A stretch of 64,000 nucleotides of DNA from an uncultured Bacteroidales bacterium (lineage in GTDB: Bacteria; Bacteroidota; Bacteroidia; Bacteroidales; Bacteroidaceae). The notes under the pieces are model-generated. The model did not search any database. It had not been told where the DNA came from and saw only the letters and a list, made by a program, of their open reading frames with translations. Positions 58,598 to 64,000 of the stretch are shown here, piece after piece; position 1 is the first letter of the stretch, and every line of letters starts with the position of its first letter. The position numbers were made by a program, and so were the translations under genes. The DNA is taken from contig CACYQI010000001.1 in assembly GCA_902776455.1 (NCBI GenBank), positions 48,434 to 112,433 of the forward strand, in the 5' to 3' direction.

Positions 58598-59677
58598 ATG
58601 CTTTTCTTTGAATTCATACGCATTGCCCTCGGCAGACAGGAAGCATTCAGCCATTCTCCTTCTGAAGAAGAATGGCACGAATTGTATGAAGAAGCAAAAC
58701 GACAAACGCTGTTGGGTGTGCTTTATGATGGTCTGTGCAGGCTCTCTGCCGACCAGAAACCGCCTCGGCAAATGCTCATCAACTGGCATGCTTCTGTTCA
58801 GAAGATTATCTTCGACAATAAACGGCTTAATCAAAACACCGTATGGGTGAGTAGGCGCTGGGAGAAACTGGGGTATCGGAGCGTTATACTCAAAGGACAA
58901 GGAAACGCTTTACTCTATCCAGACCCTATGTTACGCGTTCCGGGAGATATAGACATCTGGATTGGTGGCGAACGGAAGAAGATAGTTAACTACATTCGCA
59001 GCCACTTCCCTAAATTGGAAGTCACTCGTATCGAAATGGAGTTTCCTGTTCGCAAAGACACGCTCATCGAGGTTCATTTCCTGCCGAGTTTCCTCTACGA
59101 CCCCTTCAAGAACAGCAAGATGCAACGGTACTACCGCCAACAACTTGCTCAACCGAAGCAAGTTGAATTGCCCGAAGAAGGGATAATAAACATTCCGAAC
59201 GATGAGATGAACCTAGTGTTCCAACTGAGCCACATCTATCGTCACCTTTTTTATGAAGGCATCGGACTCCGGCAGTTAATGGACTACTATTATTTGAGCA
59301 CATCCTTAATTACACCTGATAACGAGTATTTAAGGGGAAAGGTTCTTCCTGTCATTCGTGAACTTGGCTTAATGAACTTTTGCAAGGCACTGATGTGGGT
59401 ACTGGGCGAAGTTTTCCACATGCCAGGTGAACAGATGCTGACCGAACCCGACGAAAAACGAGGCCGTTTCCTGCTCAGCGAAGTAATGCGTGCAGGTAAC
59501 TTCGGTCATGCAGACGAGCGCGTGGGCGACTGGGCACAGATGAGCCGTTGGGAGCGACTGACTTGGGGCACACGTTGGAGCTGGCGCCTCATCGGGCAAT
59601 ATCCCCGAGAGGTATTCTGGCATCCTTACTATCGAATATCACAATACATTTGGAGACTTTTTAACGGATACCTGTAA
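58598..59677 (+). CDS. Nucleotidyltransferase-family protein (NTP_transf_5)
   Basis: 359 residues. The nucleotidyltransferase core reads VILKGQGNALLYPDPMLRVP followed by GDIDIWIGG with the catalytic acidic pair, and IEVHFLPSFLYDPF supplies the third acid. The C-terminal half is helical (LSHIYRHLFYEGIGLRQLMD). This family is common in Bacteroidota polysaccharide loci and also in peptide clusters with HprK-like and PqqD proteins; no reaction is proven. ATG 58598 is preferred to GTG 58589, which lies in the repeat tract. Confidence 0.83.
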   Translation: MLFFEFIRIALGRQEAFSHSPSEEEWHELYEEAKRQTLLGVLYDGLCRLSADQKPPRQMLINWHASVQKIIFDNKRLNQNTVWVSRRWEKLGYRSVILKGQGNALLYPDPMLRVPGDIDIWIGGERKKIVNYIRSHFPKLEVTRIEMEFPVRKDTLIEVHFLPSFLYDPFKNSKMQRYYRQQLAQPKQVELPEEGIINIPNDEMNLVFQLSHIYRHLFYEGIGLRQLMDYYYLSTSLITPDNEYLRGKVLPVIRELGLMNFCKALMWVLGEVFHMPGEQMLTEPDEKRGRFLLSEVMRAGNFGHADERVGDWAQMSRWERLTWGTRWSWRLIGQYPREVFWHPYYRISQYIWRLFNGYL

Positions 59678-59738
59678 AAGGTGAAAAGATAAGAAGTTAA
59701 AAGATGAATCGTTCATCATCAAATCGAATACAAGAAAG

Positions 59739-61139
59739 ATGGTAAAAGAAAACAAGACTTCTGACAACAGCATACGTTGGATGATATTGGTAGGCGAGTT
59801 GCTGGCACTTAATGCGGCTCTGCTGGCAATGTCGTATGTGTATATAAGAATAATGGGCAACGTCACCACACCGCACTACAAGCGTCTTATGCTGCTCATG
59901 TCACTGGTGTATATCCTATGCGACTTACAAAGCCACCATCACATCCACGACCGCTTCGTGCGCGGCGACCAACTGCTGAGAAGTTTCATGATGAGTATGA
60001 CATTGTTTGTGGGGCTTAGCCTTATGGTGATGTGGGTGTTCCGCTGGCCACTTATGACGTGGGACTTCATGCTGCCTTTCTATGGTTTTATCATCATATT
60101 CATCTGCCTTTACCGTTGGGTGTTAAGACAATGCATTAAATGGTATCGCAAACGGGGACGCAACAATATGAGCGTTATCTTCATCGGCAACATCAACATT
60201 GCCAGCGAGCTATACAAAAAGATGGAGTCCGATCCGACAACTGGATACAAAGTCAATGGCTACTTTGCAGATACACCGCGAACAGACGTAACAGAAAAAG
60301 GCTATTTGGGAAAGCCTGAAGAAGTCCTTACCTACATCGAGGAGCACACGCTGCATAACGTCTATTGTATGCTTCCTTCTTCGCAAAACGAGCTGATAAA
60401 CAAGATTATGCAGACGTGCGCACAGAACATTGTTCGCTACAATCACATTCCCGATGCCTTCAATTATCAGCGACATACGATGGCTCTCAGCCTGATGGAC
60501 GGCACACCTGTATTCAGTTTGCACAACGAACCGCTCTCAATGTTTGGCAACCGCATCTTCAAGCGTACTTTCGACTTCATTGGGTCGAGCATCTTCCTGC
60601 TGACTATTTTCCCCTTTGTTTATATCATCTTTGGTACAATCATCAAACTAAGTTCTCCTGGTCCTGTTTTCTTCAAACAGAAACGCTCCGGAGTGAACGG
60701 TAAAGACTTCTATTGCTACAAGTTCCGTTCCATGCGTGTCAATGTGGATAGCGACAAGGTGCAAGCCACGAAGGACGACCCGCGAAAGACGCGCATTGGT
60801 GAGTTCATGCGCCGTACAAGCATCGACGAGTTGCCACAGTTCATCAACGTATGGTTGGGCGACATGAGCATCGTTGGCCCACGTCCGCACATGCTCATAC
60901 ATACCCAACAGTACAGCGAACTCATTTCAAGCTATATGGTTAGGCACTTTGCCAAACCGGGCATCACGGGTTATGCACAGGTGACTGGCTTTCGCGGAGA
61001 AACTTCAGAGTTGTGGCAAATGGAAGGCCGCGTCAAGAGAGACATCTGGTATATTGAGCATTGGAGCTTCGCACTCGACCTCTTTATCATCTGGAAGACT
61101 ATATACAATGCTGTACATGGAGAGGAAAACGCATACTAA
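59739..61139 (+). CDS. Undecaprenyl-phosphate sugar-1-phosphate transferase (WcaJ-like)
   Basis: 466 residues. Four N-terminal membrane helices, a CoA-binding-like Rossmann segment (NNMSVIFIGNINIASELYKK), a fifth helix, and the catalytic sugar-transferase domain with KRTFDFIGSSIFLLTIFPFV, SSPGPVFFKQKRSGVNGKDF, TRIGEFMRRTSIDELPQFIN and MSIVGPRPHMLIHTQQY. It transfers a sugar phosphate from UDP-sugar to undecaprenyl phosphate, initiating the repeat unit that the GT4 and GT26 enzymes extend. It lies at the downstream end of the locus. Confidence 0.94.
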   Translation: MVKENKTSDNSIRWMILVGELLALNAALLAMSYVYIRIMGNVTTPHYKRLMLLMSLVYILCDLQSHHHIHDRFVRGDQLLRSFMMSMTLFVGLSLMVMWVFRWPLMTWDFMLPFYGFIIIFICLYRWVLRQCIKWYRKRGRNNMSVIFIGNINIASELYKKMESDPTTGYKVNGYFADTPRTDVTEKGYLGKPEEVLTYIEEHTLHNVYCMLPSSQNELINKIMQTCAQNIVRYNHIPDAFNYQRHTMALSLMDGTPVFSLHNEPLSMFGNRIFKRTFDFIGSSIFLLTIFPFVYIIFGTIIKLSSPGPVFFKQKRSGVNGKDFYCYKFRSMRVNVDSDKVQATKDDPRKTRIGEFMRRTSIDELPQFINVWLGDMSIVGPRPHMLIHTQQYSELISSYMVRHFAKPGITGYAQVTGFRGETSELWQMEGRVKRDIWYIEHWSFALDLFIIWKTIYNAVHGEENAY

Positions 61140-61171
61140 ACAATTCTATTAATTCAAAATTCAAATATCTC

Positions 61172-63685
61172 ATGGTGAAAAAGATTGCTCTTTCGATTGC
61201 TTTGGCTGCAATCACTTTGACGGCGACGGCACAGAGTGCTGAGTTCTTCAAGCCGTACAAGCAGACCGACCTGCGTCTGCCAAGTGTTCCACTGGTGGTA
61301 AGCGACCCCTATTTCTCTGTATGGAGCCCCTACGACAAGCTTACGGATGGCAGCACACGCCACTGGACCAACGACGAGAAACCAATGGAGGGTCTGCTTT
61401 ATGTCGATGGCACGACGTACCGATGGATGGGTTCTGCCCAGCGGACGCTCATGGAGAGTGTCATCCCTATGGCCAATGAGGCTGAATGGGAGGCACAATA
61501 CACCGACCAGAAGCCTGCCGACAGCTGGATGAAGCCCGACTTCAACGCCTCTACATGGAAAACGGGCAAGGGTGCCTTCGGTTCGGACAACTACGACAAC
61601 ATCCGTACGCCTTGGACCAAGGAGGACAACGACATATGGGTGCGACGCACTGTTGAACTGACTGCCGAACAGTTGGAAGGCGACCTCTACCTCATCTTCT
61701 CGCACGACGATGCCTGCGAGATCTACATCAACGGCGAGAAGGCTGCCACTGGCATCATGGACTATGTCGATGGCGTCGTGGTTCGTCTCGACGGAAAGAA
61801 GGCCGGACTGCTCAAGGCAGGAAAGAATGTCTTTGCCGTCCACTGCTACAACAAGACGGGCGGAGCGCTGGTCGATTTCGGTATCTTCCGCAACATTGCA
61901 AAGGGCAACGAACAGATCCGGACGGCCGAACAGAAGAGCGTGGACGTGCTGGCCTGCAACACCTACTACACTTTCGCCTGCGGTCCGGTTGAGCTGGATG
62001 TAGTGTTCACGGCTCCTCACATCATCGACGACTACGACTTGCTGTCAGCTCCCATCAACTACATCTCCTATCAGGTGCGTTCCACCGACGGGCAGAAGCA
62101 CGACGTGAAGTTCTACTTCTCGACCACGCCCCAGATGGCTGTCAACAAGATACAGCAGCCTACCGTCTCTACCATCGAAAGGGAAAACGGCACGATGTAC
62201 CTCAAGTCCGGCACCATCCAGCAGCCCATTCTCGCCAAGACGGGTGATGGCATCTGCATCGATTGGGGCTACCTCTATCTCTGCGGCACTAACGGACGTC
62301 TATGTATGGCCAGCGATGCAGACATCAAGACAGCGTTCCTTGCAGGCAATGAGCTGCCTCGTGGCGAAAGGAAGGTCGTTTGCCAGAAGCAGGCCTCGCT
62401 GCCTACGCTGGCCTACGTCCACAACTTCGGCAAAACAGACAACGGCTGCAGCTTCATGATGATTGGCTACGACGAGATTTGGGACATTGAGTACTTCTTC
62501 AAGCGCTACAAGGGATACTGGGCACACGAGGGGAGTGTCAGCATCTTCAACATGTTCGACCGCATGCGGACGAACTACACCAACATCATGCAGCGTTGCC
62601 GCCAGATGGACAAGACCATCTACGACGATGCTTTCGCAGCAGGCGGCGTGAAGTATGCCGAAATACTCAGCGGTTCCTATCGCCACGTCAACGCTGCCCA
62701 CAAACTCTTCCGCGACGACAAGGGCAACGTGCTCTTCTTCTCGAAGGAGAACAATTCCAACGGCTGCGTCAACACCGTTGACCTCACCTATCCCGAAGCT
62801 CCGCTCTATCTCTGCTACAATTCCGAACTGCAGAAGGGCATGATGACCAGCATCTTCGACTACAGCCTCTCGGGACGCTGGACAAAGCCCTTTGCCGCTC
62901 ACGACCTCGGACAGTACCCCAAGGCCAATGGTCAGGTCTATGGAGGCGACATGCCGCTGGAGGAAGCCGGCAACATGATTACCCTCGCCGCACAGATCTG
63001 TAAGCAGGAAGGCAACACGCTCTACGTTGACAAGTACTGGGACATTATCACCACATGGGCAGACTACCTTGTGGGGAACGGTTTGCACCCCGCCAACCAG
63101 CTCTGCACCGACGACTTCGCAGGCCACTGGGCAGGCAACTGCAACCTCGCCATCAAGGCCATCATGGGTGTGGCTGGATATGCCGAGCTGGCAAAGATGA
63201 AGGGACAGGACGACATCTATGAGATGTACAACGCCAATGCAAAAGAGATGGCTGCCGCATGGGAAAAGGAGACAAAGGTGAAGGACCACTACGAACTCGC
63301 CTACGGAGCCGGAGCCGACACCTGGAGCCAGAAGTACAACATGGTTTGGGACAAGCTCTGGCAGACAAACATCATTCCAAATGGTGCCATGCAGACCGAG
63401 ATAAAGTACTACCTGAAGAAGCAGAACAAGTACGGCCTTCCGCTCGACTGCCGCAAGGACTACACGAAGAGCGACTGGATAATGTGGACCGCAGCAATGG
63501 CTCTGACGGACAAGGACTTCCAGGCCTTCGTCGATCCGCTCTACAAGTACATCAACGAAACAGAGAGCCGCGTGCCCATCTCCGACTGGCACGACACAAA
63601 GACCGGCCGCATGACAGGCTTCAAGGCGCGCAGCGTCATCGGCGGCTACTGGATGAAGGTACTCATGGACAAAACGCTCCGTTAG
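61172..63685 (+). CDS. Secreted glutaminase-family protein (DUF4964/5127/4965/1793)
   Basis: 837 residues. The signal peptide is KKIALSIALAAITLTATAQS. Then come DLRLPSVPLVVSDPYFSVWS (DUF4964), a galactose-binding-like sandwich (WVRRTVELTAEQLEGDLYLI and SHDDACEIYINGEKAATG), and a long alpha-toroid with GGVKYAEILSGSYRHVNAAH, NFDYSLSGRW-like ends and NGLHPANQLCTDDFAGHWAG. The fold is shared by fungal-type glutaminases and six-hairpin glycosidase-like proteins; the Bacteroidota members are uncharacterised. It is independent of the glycan locus and is followed by a strong terminator. ATG 61172 is the start before the signal peptide. Confidence 0.87.
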   Translation: MVKKIALSIALAAITLTATAQSAEFFKPYKQTDLRLPSVPLVVSDPYFSVWSPYDKLTDGSTRHWTNDEKPMEGLLYVDGTTYRWMGSAQRTLMESVIPMANEAEWEAQYTDQKPADSWMKPDFNASTWKTGKGAFGSDNYDNIRTPWTKEDNDIWVRRTVELTAEQLEGDLYLIFSHDDACEIYINGEKAATGIMDYVDGVVVRLDGKKAGLLKAGKNVFAVHCYNKTGGALVDFGIFRNIAKGNEQIRTAEQKSVDVLACNTYYTFACGPVELDVVFTAPHIIDDYDLLSAPINYISYQVRSTDGQKHDVKFYFSTTPQMAVNKIQQPTVSTIERENGTMYLKSGTIQQPILAKTGDGICIDWGYLYLCGTNGRLCMASDADIKTAFLAGNELPRGERKVVCQKQASLPTLAYVHNFGKTDNGCSFMMIGYDEIWDIEYFFKRYKGYWAHEGSVSIFNMFDRMRTNYTNIMQRCRQMDKTIYDDAFAAGGVKYAEILSGSYRHVNAAHKLFRDDKGNVLFFSKENNSNGCVNTVDLTYPEAPLYLCYNSELQKGMMTSIFDYSLSGRWTKPFAAHDLGQYPKANGQVYGGDMPLEEAGNMITLAAQICKQEGNTLYVDKYWDIITTWADYLVGNGLHPANQLCTDDFAGHWAGNCNLAIKAIMGVAGYAELAKMKGQDDIYEMYNANAKEMAAAWEKETKVKDHYELAYGAGADTWSQKYNMVWDKLWQTNIIPNGAMQTEIKYYLKKQNKYGLPLDCRKDYTKSDWIMWTAAMALTDKDFQAFVDPLYKYINETESRVPISDWHDTKTGRMTGFKARSVIGGYWMKVLMDKTLR

Positions 63686-63730
63686 AAAGACATCCGCCTC
63701 GCGGCAGACCGCTCCGTCGCGAGCAGAGAG

Positions 63731-63761
63731 AAAGAGGCTGTGCCAGTGGCACAGCCTCTTT
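63731..63761 (+). terminator. Rho-independent terminator after the glutaminase-family gene
   Basis: Perfect 14-bp stem AAAGAGGCTGTGCC / GGCACAGCCTCTTT around an AGT loop, followed by CTTATGTCT, 45 bp past the stop codon. The remaining bases to 64000 show only a CTTATGT ... ACATAAG inverted word near 63917-63957 and no supported gene. Confidence 0.88.
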
Positions 63762-64000
63762 CTTATGTCTGGACTTTCCGCAAGGCAGTAGTTCCGGGGC
63801 GGAAAGGCAAACGCCTACTTCAACCCAAATCGGTCATTAGAACGAAGAACTCAAAGATATTGATCTAAGAACTTCTATTTTAGTCCTCGCACATCTCTTT
63901 CTGGCATCTTTCCGCCTTATGTGCGGTCACAATGCCCGCATTGCTCCCTTACATAAGACGAAAACCTGCTCTAAAAAGAAATGCACGCTGACTAAAATTC

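Overview
The window comes from a Bacteroidales bacterium, most likely a Prevotella-type genome. The evidence is promoter-like TAnnTTTG boxes with an upstream TTTG, the long NusB, families largely confined to Bacteroidota (DUF3276, DUF5606, DUF4301, DUF3108, DUF6078, a type IX secretion plug protein, UpxY), Bacteroidota gene order (acpP-fabF-rnc and nusB-yajC-ybbR-coaE), and dockerin-type repeats at the end of a large secreted protein. Three tRNAs are present (Ser-CGA, Phe-GAA, Pro-CGG). I saw no rRNA, CRISPR array, insertion sequence or phage.

Layout. 1-4 kb: a muropeptide-recycling pair (DUF1460 amidase fragment, AmpG-like permease), tRNA-Ser, an EamA exporter and MTA/SAH nucleosidase. 4-6 kb: a Fur-family regulator with a Cu/Zn-type efflux permease fused to a heavy-metal domain. 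6.6-11.4 kb, minus strand: a PUR-like protein, a secreted orphan, and an HprK-like kinase / S26-type peptidase / PqqD cassette resembling peptide-maturation modules, followed by a TRIC-channel gene read in frame into a T9SS plug gene. 11.5-15 kb: housekeeping operon nusB-yajC-ybbR-coaE-DUF5606. 15-23 kb: a phosphoethanolamine transferase-like membrane protein and a 1728-residue secreted dockerin protein. 24-28 kb: tRNA-Phe, tRNA-Pro, an orphan UpxY antiterminator, DUF3108 and an Ig-like lipoprotein. 28-33 kb: GH3-family protein, rnc, fabF, acpP. 33-39 kb: priA, an OmpA-family protein, DUF4301.

40-61 kb is a surface-polysaccharide locus. UDP-sugar epimerase, O-acyltransferases, Wzy, Wzx, GT4 glycosyltransferases, two WecG/TagA/CpsF transferases, a nucleotidyltransferase-like protein and the initiating phosphoglycosyltransferase lie on one strand. 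The Wzy/Wzx/GT core (about 43.9-54.7 kb) is visibly AT-rich against its flanks, which suggests transfer. It is interrupted by AAA ATPase genes and their decayed remnants, and by a DUF6078 / iteron-like repeat / VirE module. A secreted glutaminase-family protein closes the window.

The most unusual feature is the repeat landscape. (a) A family of double-hairpin palindromes of about 75-90 bp lies in several intergenic regions and also in frame inside coding sequences: the metal permease linker, the PriA linker, the TRIC/T9SS-plug junction and probably the phosphoethanolamine transferase. (b) Many loci carry tandem arrays with a strict 22-bp (or 44-bp) period. They are built on a CTCCACG/CGTGGAG core or on a TTTATCAC-NN-GTGAGAAA core, and one apparent single 22-mer sits inside a copy of family (a). 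Neither family is explained by the genes present.
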